Made by a program: the position numbers and the translations under genes
The notes under the pieces: model-generated
What the model was told of the DNA's origin: nothing
Databases searched by the model: none
The model's input: the letters and a program-made list of their open reading frames with translations, nothing else
In this document: one piece after another, positions 8,939 to 16,885 of the stretch
Layout of the letters: each line of letters begins with the position of its first letter
How positions within the stretch are numbered: position 1 is the stretch's first letter
NCBI RefSeq assembly: GCF_002005105.1
Contig: NZ_MSCV01000045.1
Span: 1-45,801, forward strand
Length of the DNA stretch: 45,801 bases
Origin: Methylocaldum sp. 14B
Lineage (GTDB): Bacteria; Pseudomonadota; Gammaproteobacteria; Methylococcales; Methylococcaceae
Direction: 5' to 3'

Positions 8939-9291
8939 GATGCAAAGAGGAAAGCTTCCCGTTCCGGTGTCACCAATGGCTGTAGCCATGATCAGATGGC
9001 GGTTCTTTCCTGGAGCGCATCCGGTATGCTCTGCTTCAGCTGCCTTCATGGAGGGCGGAGTCGTTGCAAGTGGTCGACGTGCTGCGTCTTATCCGGGGAG
9101 AGAAAGAAACCTTTGCTTTCACTTTTCTGCTCGAAAGATGCCGGAATGGCGATTTTTCGAGATTTTACCGAGTAGTCATTCGTGTTGAATCATGGTGATA
9201 AATCGTAGAATGCGGTTCGGGTATTCACCGCATCCTGCAAAACAATGCTTTAGATAGACTGACGACCAGACATCAAAAACGAAAAGAGTCC
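8939..9291. other. Intergenic region between the terminator and gspD
   Basis: About 350 bases without a supported gene. A frame at 8937-9188 starts inside the terminator T-run and has no recognisable content. The promoter of gspD should lie in the AT-richer last 100 bases, but no consensus element stands out. A GAAAAGAG purine stretch at 9281-9288 may serve as the gspD ribosome binding site. Confidence 0.5.
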
Positions 9292-11613
9292 ATGCGCAAA
9301 ACAACAAATCGATTCATAGTTGCACCGCTGGTGGTTGCCTTGGGGTTCTCCGGATGCGAATACATGGGACCTGCTGCGACAAAGCCTGAATTGCCGGCAA
9401 ATCTCGCCATCGATACCGAAAAGACCGAAGCGGAGATTACGCCTATCCAAACCGAACCCCTGGAGGCGCAGCCCGTCAGGCCTCCCGAGTACTACCCTGC
9501 CACCGGCGGTTTGATCGGCCCCGGAGCGCCTGCCGAAAGGCGGCCCGCTAAAGAGGGAAAATACACGCTTAATTTCGACGATGCCGACTTGGGCGAGGTG
9601 GCCAAGGTCATACTGGGCGATATGCTGAGAGTCAATTACGTGCTTAGCCCCAAGGTAGCAGGCAAAGTAAGCCTCCAGACAGCGCGTCCCCTTACCGATG
9701 CGGAGCTGATCCCCACGCTGGAAATGCTGCTCAAAATGAACGGCGCAGTACTGATTCGCGACCAAAACCTGTACCGCATCGAACCGGACGCCACGGCGAC
9801 GATCAACGCTCCCGGTGCCCGGCTCGGCGTACCCAGCCAGGCGCTCCCCTCCGGCTATCAGTTGCGGGTCGTACCATTGCGCTACGTGGGCGTGCAGGAA
9901 ATGCAAAAGGTCATCGAACCGATGATGCCGCCCAAGTCCATCATCCGCGCCGATGAGACCCGAAATATCCTGGTACTCGCCGGCACCGGAGAGGAATTGG
10001 AAGGCGTGCTCGATACGATCCGCCTCTTCGACGTGGATTTCATGCGCGGCATGTCGGTCGGCTTTTATCCGCTTCGAAACGTCGAACCTTCGACGATAGC
10101 GCAAGAGCTGGACAAAGTGTTGGGCGACACGGCCAAAGGACCTCTGGCCGGTGTAGTCCGCTTATTGCCCATCGAACGGCTCAACGCCATCTTGGCGGTG
10201 ACTCCCCAACCGCATTATTTGGACGAAGTGGAAACCTGGGTGGAAAGACTCGACCGCTATAGCACCACGCGAGTGGGTGGAATTCACGTTTATCGGGTGC
10301 AGAACGTGGATGCCGTGGAATTGGCCGAAACCCTCAGCGGTATTTTCGGCGAGGGAGTTGCGCAGCGGAGAGCGCCCAGACCTTCTATAAGCCCGGGAAT
10401 GACAGGTACGGAAATCGGTGCGTTCGGCGCCGGTGCGGCGGGCGGCATTGGCGATCAGGACGGATCTTCGTTCGGTACTACCGGGACATCGCAACCTACC
10501 CGTGGCTTCGGCTCCACGACCGGAAGCGATACGATCGGCGGCACAACGACGGGCGGTACTCGCCGAACCGGCGGATTGGGAACAGGCACCGGTATCGGCA
10601 CGGGCACGGGAATAAGCGGGGTCACCGGCAGGCGAGGCGCCAACGGCACCCGACAAGCACGCCGCTCCGCCGTCGCCGAGTTCGGCGAAATGCGCATCGT
10701 TGCCGATCCCTCGAACAATGCCCTGATCATCATCGCCAAAGCCCAGGAATACCAGGAGATCGAGGCAGTCATCAAAGCTTTGGACGTGACTCCTTTGCAG
10801 GTTCTGATCGATGCGTCTATCGTCGAGGTGACTCTGGATGACGAGTTACGGTACGGACTCAGATGGTTCATCCAGCACGGCTCGGGAGCGGCCGTACTCC
10901 GCAATCCACTCGCCGAAGTGCTGCAGGAGGCGGCATTGGCAGGGGGATTTACTTATTCCTTGGTAGCCGCCTCCAGAGATATCCGGGTCATGCTCGATCT
11001 CTTGGCGAGAGATCGCAAACTGAACGTCCTGTCCTCGCCTTCGTTGATGGTTCTCAACAATCAAGAAGCAACCATCAAGGTGGGCACCCAGGTACCGATC
11101 CTGACCGCCTCATCCGTCCCGACTACTGCCGGCGCCGCGACCAACCCCATCGTCACGAGCCAAATTCAGTATCGCGACACGGGCGTCAACTTGAACATCA
11201 GGCCTCGGGTCAACGCGGGCGGACTGGTCACTCTGGACGTCGAGCAGAGTGTGGATGACGTAGGTGAAGCCTCATTCGGAGACACCCGATCGCCCTCGTT
11301 CTTCCAAAGGCAGATCAAGAGCAGCATCGCAGTCAGGAGCGAAGACACCATCGCGTTGGGAGGATTGATCAGCGAAAATGCGGAGCAGAATAGAACCGGC
11401 ATCCCGATACTGTACAAGCTTCCCTGGATTGGCCCCTTATTCGGGTCGACCAGCAAAACGAAGCGGCGCACCGAACTCGTGATACTGCTCACCCCGCGCG
11501 TCGTCGAAAACCGGGACAAGATCAGGAACATCACCAACGAGTTTCGCCGCAAACTGACCGGCTTGTACGAGGCCAAGCCTGCACCGGCAGAACCTCCTCG
11601 TCCCGCGCGCTGA
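9292..11613 (+). CDS. gspD: Type II secretion secretin GspD
   Basis: GspD forms the outer-membrane channel. The 773-residue product begins with a signal peptide ending in a lipobox-like FSGC (Cys 22), suggesting a lipoprotein secretin that may need no separate pilotin. N0 (LNFDDADLGEVAKVILGD, from about 83), N1, N2 and N3 domains follow. The C-terminal secretin domain has VPILTASSVPT, the TGVNLNIRPRV region and the terminal LFGSTSKTKRRTELVILLTPRVV motif. Between N2 and N3 lies a roughly 90-residue Gly/Thr/Arg-rich insert (about 365-460), longer than usual. It is separated from the other gsp genes by a terminator, so it is probably transcribed on its own. Confidence 0.94.
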   Translation: MRKTTNRFIVAPLVVALGFSGCEYMGPAATKPELPANLAIDTEKTEAEITPIQTEPLEAQPVRPPEYYPATGGLIGPGAPAERRPAKEGKYTLNFDDADLGEVAKVILGDMLRVNYVLSPKVAGKVSLQTARPLTDAELIPTLEMLLKMNGAVLIRDQNLYRIEPDATATINAPGARLGVPSQALPSGYQLRVVPLRYVGVQEMQKVIEPMMPPKSIIRADETRNILVLAGTGEELEGVLDTIRLFDVDFMRGMSVGFYPLRNVEPSTIAQELDKVLGDTAKGPLAGVVRLLPIERLNAILAVTPQPHYLDEVETWVERLDRYSTTRVGGIHVYRVQNVDAVELAETLSGIFGEGVAQRRAPRPSISPGMTGTEIGAFGAGAAGGIGDQDGSSFGTTGTSQPTRGFGSTTGSDTIGGTTTGGTRRTGGLGTGTGIGTGTGISGVTGRRGANGTRQARRSAVAEFGEMRIVADPSNNALIIIAKAQEYQEIEAVIKALDVTPLQVLIDASIVEVTLDDELRYGLRWFIQHGSGAAVLRNPLAEVLQEAALAGGFTYSLVAASRDIRVMLDLLARDRKLNVLSSPSLMVLNNQEATIKVGTQVPILTASSVPTTAGAATNPIVTSQIQYRDTGVNLNIRPRVNAGGLVTLDVEQSVDDVGEASFGDTRSPSFFQRQIKSSIAVRSEDTIALGGLISENAEQNRTGIPILYKLPWIGPLFGSTSKTKRRTELVILLTPRVVENRDKIRNITNEFRRKLTGLYEAKPAPAEPPRPAR

Positions 11614-11616
11614 TCG

Positions 11617-11665
11617 GAGTAATCGGCGGCGGTAAACGCTCCGGCGCGGTTACGCCGCCTTACTC
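11617..11665. terminator. Bidirectional terminator-like inverted repeat between gspD and ctaA-ftsY
   Basis: Left arm GAGTAA..GGCGGCGGTAA (from 11617) and right arm GGTTACGCCGCCTTACTC (to 11665) form a long GC-rich hairpin between two convergent genes. The right arm includes the stop codon of the minus-strand gene. There is no long T-run on either side, so it may act partly through Rho or as an mRNA 3'-end stabiliser. Confidence 0.55.
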
Positions 11666-13672
11666 TGCAAAAAGAGCATCCACAAATTTCCGCGCATCGA
11701 AATCCTGCAAATCATTGATGCCCTCGCCGATCCCGATGAACCGGATGGGCAGCCCGAACTGCTTGGCCAAGGCGAAAATAACGCCGCCTTTGGCGGTACC
11801 GTCGAGCTTGGTGAGCGCGATGCCCGTCAGCCCGACCGCTTCGTTGAACAGCTTGGCTTGGGAAATCGCATTCTGGCCGGTGCTCGCATCGAGCACCAAG
11901 AGCACCTCATGCGGCGCGGTCTCGTCCAGCCTGCCCATGATGCGCTTGATCTTGCTGAGTTCCTCCATGAGATTCGATTTCGTGTGGAGACGTCCCGCGG
12001 TATCGGCGATGAGCACGTCGACGCCCCGCGCCTGGGCCGCCTGCACCGCGTCGTAGATGACCGAAGCCGAATCGGCCCCGGTATGTTGGGCGATCACCTG
12101 GACGTTGTTCCGCTCGCCCCAGGTCTGCAACTGCTCTACCGCCGCAGCACGGAAAGTATCGCCGGCCGCCAGCATGACGCTGTGGCCTTGGTTTTGAAGA
12201 CGTTTGGCGAGTTTGCCGATGGTCGTGGTCTTGCCCACGCCGTTCACGCCCACGACCAGGATCACGAACGGCCGAGTCTCGGCCGGAATGTTGAGCGGAA
12301 CGCTGACGGGCCGCAGGACATCGTATAAATATTCGCGGAGGCTGGCCGCCAAGGTGCCGACATCGGCTAGCTGATCCCGCTCCAGACTTTCCGTCAGATG
12401 GCGAATAATGTCCTGAGTCGCCGTCACGCCGACGTCGGCCATGAGCAATTGGGACTCGATGTCTTCCAAGACGTCGCGATCGATGGCCTTCTTGCCGAGC
12501 GCCAGCGTACCCAGAAATCCGGTCAGACCGCTGCGGGTTTTCCCGAGCTGGCTTTTGAGCCGAACGAACATGCCCTCCGGCGTGGGCCGCGCAGGCACCT
12601 TTTCGACGGGAACCGGCGGGACGACCGGCGGCAAGACCTCGGCAGGCGGCGCGACACCGATGCGCTCGACGGCTTCCTCGCGCGCGGGCTCTTCGGCTTC
12701 GACTCGGCGCGGCAGGCGGAGATAAAGATAGGCATGGAGCACATTCAGCCAAAGCAGCGCGGCCACGGCATGGTGCGCGACCGCCACGGCGACCGGCAGG
12801 CGCAGCAGCACCGCTGCGATCCCCAAGCTGATCTCCGCCAGCAGCAAAAAGCTGAGGAGCACACCGGCCTTGCTCAGGTGGGGCACCTTACGATTCGAGG
12901 TAATGCCCATGGCCAACAGGCTGAGGACCAGAAATACTGCGACGGCTCCGATACGGTGCGCCCAATGGATGGCGATGCGGGCGTCCAGCGGCAATCCGCC
13001 TCTCTGATACTCGGGACCGGTACCCCGCCAAAGCGTAAAGCCGTCGACGTAATCGGCATCCGGCCACAGCGAACCCATGCACGTGGGGAAATCGGGGCAG
13101 GACAGCGCAGCGTAATTGGACGATGTCCATCCGCCCAGAAAAATCTGCGCGAACAACAACAGCAAAGAAAAACCGCTCAAGCGGCGCAGCCAACGGGTGT
13201 CCCCGACCGGCAGAATCTGCGGACTCACCGTGCGGTATAACCAATACAACAGGGCAAGCGTCACGAACCCCGCCATCAGATGGGCCGTGACGATCGCTGG
13301 CATGACCAGGAATTTCACCGTCCACATGCCGAGTAGCGCTTGTCCGACCACCAGGGCAAGGCTTGCGTAAGTCAATGCGATCGCCTTGCCCCGGTTTTCC
13401 CGCACCCGGAATACGAGTCCCGCCAGTATCAAAACCGAAACGCCCAAGGCTCCGGCAAGATAGCGATGAATCATTTCTTTCCAGGCTTTGGCCGCGTCGA
13501 ACGGCGTCTGCCGCAACGCCTCGGCGATTTGCGGCTCTTCGACGATCATCTTTCCGTAGCAGCCGGGCCAATCCGGACACCCTAGCCCGGCATCCGAAAT
13601 GCGGACATAGGCTCCCATCGCCATGACAAAGAAGGCGAGAACCAGGGAAAAAAGCGTTAGATTTCTGAACAT
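11660..13672 (-). CDS. Fusion of heme A synthase (CtaA/COX15) and SRP receptor FtsY
   Basis: One uninterrupted 670-codon frame joins two complete proteins. Residues 1-320 are heme A synthase: eight predicted helices, Cys pairs GCPDWPGC (32/38) and SCPDFPTC (192/198), and the heme-ligand His positions (H69 in EMIHRYLAG, H131, H236/H240 in IHWAHR, H300/301). Residues 321-366 are acidic then Pro-rich, like an FtsY A domain. Residues 367-670 are FtsY NG: N domain with RLKSQLGKTRSGL, P-loop GVNGVGKTTT (475-484), DTFRAAA, DTAGR (557-561), TKLDGTAKGG (621-630) and the C-terminal GIGEGINDLQDF. CtaA makes heme A from heme O; FtsY docks ribosome-nascent chain-SRP complexes at the membrane. The fusion topology works because the CtaA C-terminus is expected in the cytoplasm. 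Neighbouring SURF1 and SCO-like genes are normal for ctaA; no other ftsY is in the window. Confidence 0.93.
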   Translation of the reverse strand: MFRNLTLFSLVLAFFVMAMGAYVRISDAGLGCPDWPGCYGKMIVEEPQIAEALRQTPFDAAKAWKEMIHRYLAGALGVSVLILAGLVFRVRENRGKAIALTYASLALVVGQALLGMWTVKFLVMPAIVTAHLMAGFVTLALLYWLYRTVSPQILPVGDTRWLRRLSGFSLLLLFAQIFLGGWTSSNYAALSCPDFPTCMGSLWPDADYVDGFTLWRGTGPEYQRGGLPLDARIAIHWAHRIGAVAVFLVLSLLAMGITSNRKVPHLSKAGVLLSFLLLAEISLGIAAVLLRLPVAVAVAHHAVAALLWLNVLHAYLYLRLPRRVEAEEPAREEAVERIGVAPPAEVLPPVVPPVPVEKVPARPTPEGMFVRLKSQLGKTRSGLTGFLGTLALGKKAIDRDVLEDIESQLLMADVGVTATQDIIRHLTESLERDQLADVGTLAASLREYLYDVLRPVSVPLNIPAETRPFVILVVGVNGVGKTTTIGKLAKRLQNQGHSVMLAAGDTFRAAAVEQLQTWGERNNVQVIAQHTGADSASVIYDAVQAAQARGVDVLIADTAGRLHTKSNLMEELSKIKRIMGRLDETAPHEVLLVLDASTGQNAISQAKLFNEAVGLTGIALTKLDGTAKGGVIFALAKQFGLPIRFIGIGEGINDLQDFDARKFVDALFAE
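12569..12580 (-). promoter_or_regulatory. Possible internal ribosome binding site and start for free FtsY NG domain
   Basis: On the minus strand the bases GGAGGGCATG place a strong GGAGG two bases before an in-frame ATG (codon 368 of the fusion). Initiation here would give a 303-residue FtsY beginning MFVRLKSQLGKT, closely aligned with the EGFFARLK start of the NG+1 form of E. coli FtsY. The spacing is shorter than ideal (5-8), so efficiency is uncertain. Confidence 0.4.
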
Positions 13673-13758
13673 AGTCCCACTTTGTTATTGTCGTTTCGAG
13701 GTTCCAGCACGACGATCCGGAACGATTAAAGGTTCTGCTTTAGAGCATTTTTCACCAC

Positions 13759-13832
13759 CGTAGGTCGGCAATCCCTTGCCGACGAAAACGGTTTGTCAAC
13801 CCGCGGCGTCGGAAAAGGATTCCCGACCTACC
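13759..13832. repeat. Interspersed palindromic repeat (TAGGTCGGCAATCC family)
   Basis: Arm CGTAGGTCGGCAATCC..GCCGAC (13759-13783) faces a related arm GTCGG..ATTCCCGACCTAC (13808-13832). Each arm is itself partly palindromic. The same family recurs at 22536-22659 and 27987-28040. A preceding GCATTTTTCACC segment is shared with the interior of the 22.6-kb copy, so the mobile unit may be longer than the arms. Confidence 0.8.
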
Positions 13833-13881
13833 AGGGCGCTAAACCGCATCGGAGAATGTTTCGAAGGCTTGGGCATCCGAT

Positions 13882-14484
13882 TCAGCCGATCTGGGATGCG
13901 CGAAGCAAATGCTTTAAATCCTTGAGCATGCCGTAAGGATCGAACCCGGAGTCGTACCATAGCGCGGCATTCCCGAACGGATCGATCAGAATCACCATGT
14001 CCTCGGTCAAAGGCTTTCCGACGACGGCGGCCAATTTCTGCGATAACGCCCCGCTCGTCACCGCCACCAGCAAGGTTTCATCGTCATTGAGCACGGGAGC
14101 GAGATCGGCGGCGGCGGAATCGTTTCCGAGCAGCAGCAAACGGCGCACCCTCGGAATTTCCTTGTTCAGCATGAGCCGGATCTGCTTGGTCTTATGAATC
14201 GTTTCCGCGCAAGGGTCGCCGCACCTATCCGGAATCACGTGGAGCATCACCCAGCGACCTTTGATCTCCGACAATAGCTCGCTTCCACGGACGGGGTGCG
14301 CGAGCAATTCGCCGTAATCGATAGGGCTCGGCGGCTGGATCAGGCTGCCGTAGTTGCTGCGCTTGGTGATCAGCTGCGGATTCTTGGCGTAGTACCAAGC
14401 CAGCCCGAAAGGAATAATGGATATTAGGGCGATAAAAATGATCAGGGCGCGATTTCGCCACAGAGAGTTCTTTGCGGTAGACAT
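13882..14484 (-). CDS. SCO-like cytochrome oxidase assembly protein
   Basis: A 200-residue protein with one N-terminal helix (about 10-32, ALIIFIALISIIPFGLAWYY) and a periplasmic thioredoxin-like domain carrying DRCGDPCAE, a C-x3-C motif like the copper site of SCO proteins. It lies between SURF1 and ctaA, the place in Pseudomonas-type cox operons of a conserved assembly protein of this kind, so a role in copper or thiol handling for cytochrome oxidase is likely. The usual distal copper-ligand His of SCO is not evident. I chose ATG 14484; an upstream ATG at 14553 would add 23 polar residues and overlap SURF1. Confidence 0.75.
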   Translation of the reverse strand: MSTAKNSLWRNRALIIFIALISIIPFGLAWYYAKNPQLITKRSNYGSLIQPPSPIDYGELLAHPVRGSELLSEIKGRWVMLHVIPDRCGDPCAETIHKTKQIRLMLNKEIPRVRRLLLLGNDSAAADLAPVLNDDETLLVAVTSGALSQKLAAVVGKPLTEDMVILIDPFGNAALWYDSGFDPYGMLKDLKHLLRASQIG

Positions 14485-14512
14485 GGGAAGAATGGGTGAA
14501 AAATTAGGGAAA

Positions 14513-15277
14513 TTATTGCCTTCGAGGCTGTAATTTGACGCCGTGGCGAACATATAACACCAGGCCGATTAACGCGAACAGAAACCATTGAAGCGCGTAT
14601 CCCAGGTTCTTTCCGGGATCGAGGTGGGTTTCCTTCCAAGCCCGGATGTAAGCTTCGTCCACCGTTTCATCCGCCAGAACCTGATAGGGAAGGACCGTGT
14701 AGCCCAACCGCTCGCCGATGCGTTCAGGATCGACGACCTGGACCACGGCCGGCCAGCCAGCCGCGGGTATTTCAGCGCCTTCGAGCCTTAAACCAACGCC
14801 CGGAAAGCGGTCCACCGAGCCGGCGATTTGTACGCTAGCCTGACGAATATCCACATCGGGCAGTTCGGCTCGGCTTGCACCCATGGGTATCCAGCCGCGG
14901 TTCACCAAGACCGCCGAGTCCGTTCCGGCAATGCGCAGAGGAGTCAATACGTGATATCCGGGGCTCTGCTGGTGGACCTGGTTATCCAATAGGAATTGAT
15001 GTTCCACGTCGTACTCCCCGGAAACGATGACTCGCCGGTATCGAACATCCTCCAAGTTCGGTTCTTCGGCACCCAAGGTCAGCGGTTCATCTTGCATCCG
15101 CTGCTGATGCAATGCGATCAAGCTTTTTTTTTCGTCGGCTCGATGCAACTGCCAAACGCCTAAGGAAATGAACAGGGGAAGGACCATGATCGCTATCAGC
15201 GAAGCAGTCAGCCCCGGTTTGAAGCTATAATCGCGCAATCGCCACCTCCGGGTGAAAACATCCGGTGCCCGCACCAC
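14513..15277 (-). CDS. SURF1-family cytochrome c oxidase assembly protein
   Basis: SURF1 proteins assist heme A insertion into cytochrome oxidase subunit I. The 254-residue product has the two terminal helices (about 22-42 and 228-246) and the conserved features GVWQLHRADEK, RYRRVIVSGEYD, PGYHVLTPL, VNRGWIP and GYALQWFLFA. It starts at GTG 15277 with GAGGTG upstream, and sits head to head with the DUF2909 gene. Downstream on the same strand come the SCO-like gene and ctaA, so this looks like one operon for heme A/oxidase maturation. Confidence 0.92.
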   Translation of the reverse strand: MVRAPDVFTRRWRLRDYSFKPGLTASLIAIMVLPLFISLGVWQLHRADEKKSLIALHQQRMQDEPLTLGAEEPNLEDVRYRRVIVSGEYDVEHQFLLDNQVHQQSPGYHVLTPLRIAGTDSAVLVNRGWIPMGASRAELPDVDIRQASVQIAGSVDRFPGVGLRLEGAEIPAAGWPAVVQVVDPERIGERLGYTVLPYQVLADETVDEAYIRAWKETHLDPGKNLGYALQWFLFALIGLVLYVRHGVKLQPRRQ

Positions 15278-15301
15278 CTCAAACTAAAAGACAATCTAGT
15301 T

Positions 15302-15550
15302 GTGAAAGTTCTCATCATTCTGCTCCTCCTGGTCATCGTCGGAAGCCTAGGCACGGCCCTGGTTTATCTCGTCAAGGACCGCACCCGTTCTCCCCGAACG
15401 GTCAAAGCCTTGACGGTGCGCATCGGCTTATCCATCGGCCTGTTCATCTTATTGCTATTGGCTTACCGCTTCGGCCTTCTGCATCCCCACGGCCTTCCTA
15501 AAGTCCAGCAGGGAAACCAAGGGCAAACCGAAGGTTTGCGGCAGCCTTAA
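15302..15550 (+). CDS. DUF2909 family twin-transmembrane protein
   Basis: An 82-residue protein with two hydrophobic segments (about 3-22, VLIILLLLVIVGSLGTALVYL, and 42-60) separated by a basic loop with a KALTVRIGLS stretch. This matches the small DUF2909 family, which in Pseudomonas-like genomes lies next to SURF1 and the cox genes. Function unknown; a cytochrome-oxidase-related role is inferred from position. GTG start at 15302; divergent from SURF1 with a 24-base gap. The oxidase subunit genes themselves are absent here. Confidence 0.75.
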   Translation: MKVLIILLLLVIVGSLGTALVYLVKDRTRSPRTVKALTVRIGLSIGLFILLLLAYRFGLLHPHGLPKVQQGNQGQTEGLRQP

Positions 15551-15678
15551 TCGCCGGAGCGGATGCGCAACGCGTGTTCGCCGCGCGCATTCTCGCATCG
15601 TCTCAACAACACTATGATACCCGGCGCAGGCATGAATTAGGGATTTCGCAGTCTATGGATTTTGGCTGGCCGTAGACT

Positions 15679-15758
15679 GTAGGGTGGATTAGCGGAGCGT
15701 AACCCACCGATTCGAGGTCGCTCGGTGGGTTACGGCCTCGCGGCCTAACCCACCCTAC
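15679..15758. repeat. Intergenic inverted repeat (GTAGGGTGG/CCACCCTAC family)
   Basis: Outer arms GTAGGGTGGATTAG and CTAACCCACCCTAC and inner arms GTAACCCACCGA/TCGGTGGGTTAC form a nested palindrome of about 80 bases between the DUF2909 gene and fbp. This form (AACCCACC / GGTGGGTT) is a familiar interspersed element in many proteobacteria. No coding content. Confidence 0.75.
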
Positions 15759-15827
15759 GCCAGAAACATGAATCGGAACCTTGTTTCTGCCACGTCCCAG
15801 AGGGAGAGATGAATGCCTACCGATAGA

Positions 15828-16826
15828 TTACAGGTGATAAGACACCACCCGCTCGACTTCCGCTTTTGATCCCAAAATCACGGGGACGCGCTGATGGATG
15901 CCGGCAGGCTCGATGTCCATGATCCGCTGGCGCCCGGTCGAACTGGCCCCTCCCGCCTGCTCGACGATGAAGCTCATCGGATTGGCCTCGTACATCAAGC
16001 GCAGCCTGCCCGGCTTGCTGGCGTCGCGGGTGTCGTAGGGATACATGAAGATGCCGCCCCGGGTCAAAATGCGGTAAACCTCCGCGACCATAGACGCCAC
16101 CCAGCGCATGTTGAAATTCTTCTCCCGGCCACCGTCCTTGCCTTTGAGACATTCCTCGATATAACGCCTGACCGGTTCTTCCCAATAGCGCTGATTGGAC
16201 ATGTTGATGGCAAACTCGGAGGTTTCCTCGGGAATCCGCATCTTGGGATGCGTCAAAACGAATTCCCCCACATCCCGGTCCAAGGTAAAGCCGTTCACGC
16301 CGTTGCCGGTCGTCAGCACCATCAGGGTGGTCGGGCCGTAGGTACAGAAACCTGCGGCGACTTGCTTGGTCCCCGGCTGGAGGAAATCCGCCTCGGTTGG
16401 GTTGTCCCGGCCTTCGGGCGCCCGAAGGATGGAAAAGATCGTACCGACCGTCAGGTTGATATCGATATTGGATGACCCATCCAGAGGATCGAAGCAAATC
16501 AGATATTTGCCCCTCGAATAACTCGGCGGAATCGGGATGATTTCGTCGTTTTCCTCCGACGCCATCGCCGCGAGATGGCCGGTCCACTCCAGCGATCGGA
16601 TAAAAAGCTCGTTGGAGATCACGTCCAGTTTCTTCTGCGCTTCGCCCTGGATGTTTTCCGAACCCGCGATACCGAGATTGCCGGCCAGACCACCGCGATT
16701 CACCTCGTGCGCAATCGCTTTGCAGGCGGTCGCGATATCGCTGAGCAGCATGGTGAACTCGCCCGTGGCGTTCGGATTTTTGCGCTGCTCGTGGATGAGA
16801 AATCGCGTCAAATAGTCGCCGTTCAT
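15828..16826 (-). CDS. fbp: Class I fructose-1,6-bisphosphatase
   Basis: Hydrolyses fructose-1,6-bisphosphate to fructose-6-phosphate in gluconeogenesis and the Calvin or RuMP regeneration phases. The 332-residue protein has metal-binding residues SEEND (90-94) and [11 protein letters not shown] (112-122), the substrate region [16 protein letters not shown], and the phosphate-binding [26 protein letters not shown]. Length is normal. It is the last gene of a minus-strand gap-pyk-fbp series, 59 bases after pyk. Start ATG 16826. Confidence 0.96.
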   Translation of the reverse strand: MNGDYLTRFLIHEQRKNPNATGEFTMLLSDIATACKAIAHEVNRGGLAGNLGIAGSENIQGEAQKKLDVISNELFIRSLEWTGHLAAMASEENDEIIPIPPSYSRGKYLICFDPLDGSSNIDINLTVGTIFSILRAPEGRDNPTEADFLQPGTKQVAAGFCTYGPTTLMVLTTGNGVNGFTLDRDVGEFVLTHPKMRIPEETSEFAINMSNQRYWEEPVRRYIEECLKGKDGGREKNFNMRWVASMVAEVYRILTRGGIFMYPYDTRDASKPGRLRLMYEANPMSFIVEQAGGASSTGRQRIMDIEPAGIHQRVPVILGSKAEVERVVSYHL

Positions 16827-16885
16827 GTTTTCTCCCTCATGACGAAAAAAGCAGGAGTCGACAGCCCCGAACGGCGGCCCGCACG

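Noticed and set aside
8937-9188. 83-codon open frame between the terminator and gspD
   Set aside because: Starts in the T-run of the terminator, no ribosome binding site or domain.
12398-13240. Plus-strand open frame opposite the ctaA-ftsY joint
   Set aside because: Antisense shadow; low-complexity composition rich in Arg and Gln.
11660-13672. Possibility that the ctaA-ftsY fusion is two genes joined by a missed stop
   Set aside because: The frame is continuous across an acidic/Pro linker typical of FtsY, with no stop codon or strong start between the CtaA end and codon 368; only independent reads could overturn this.
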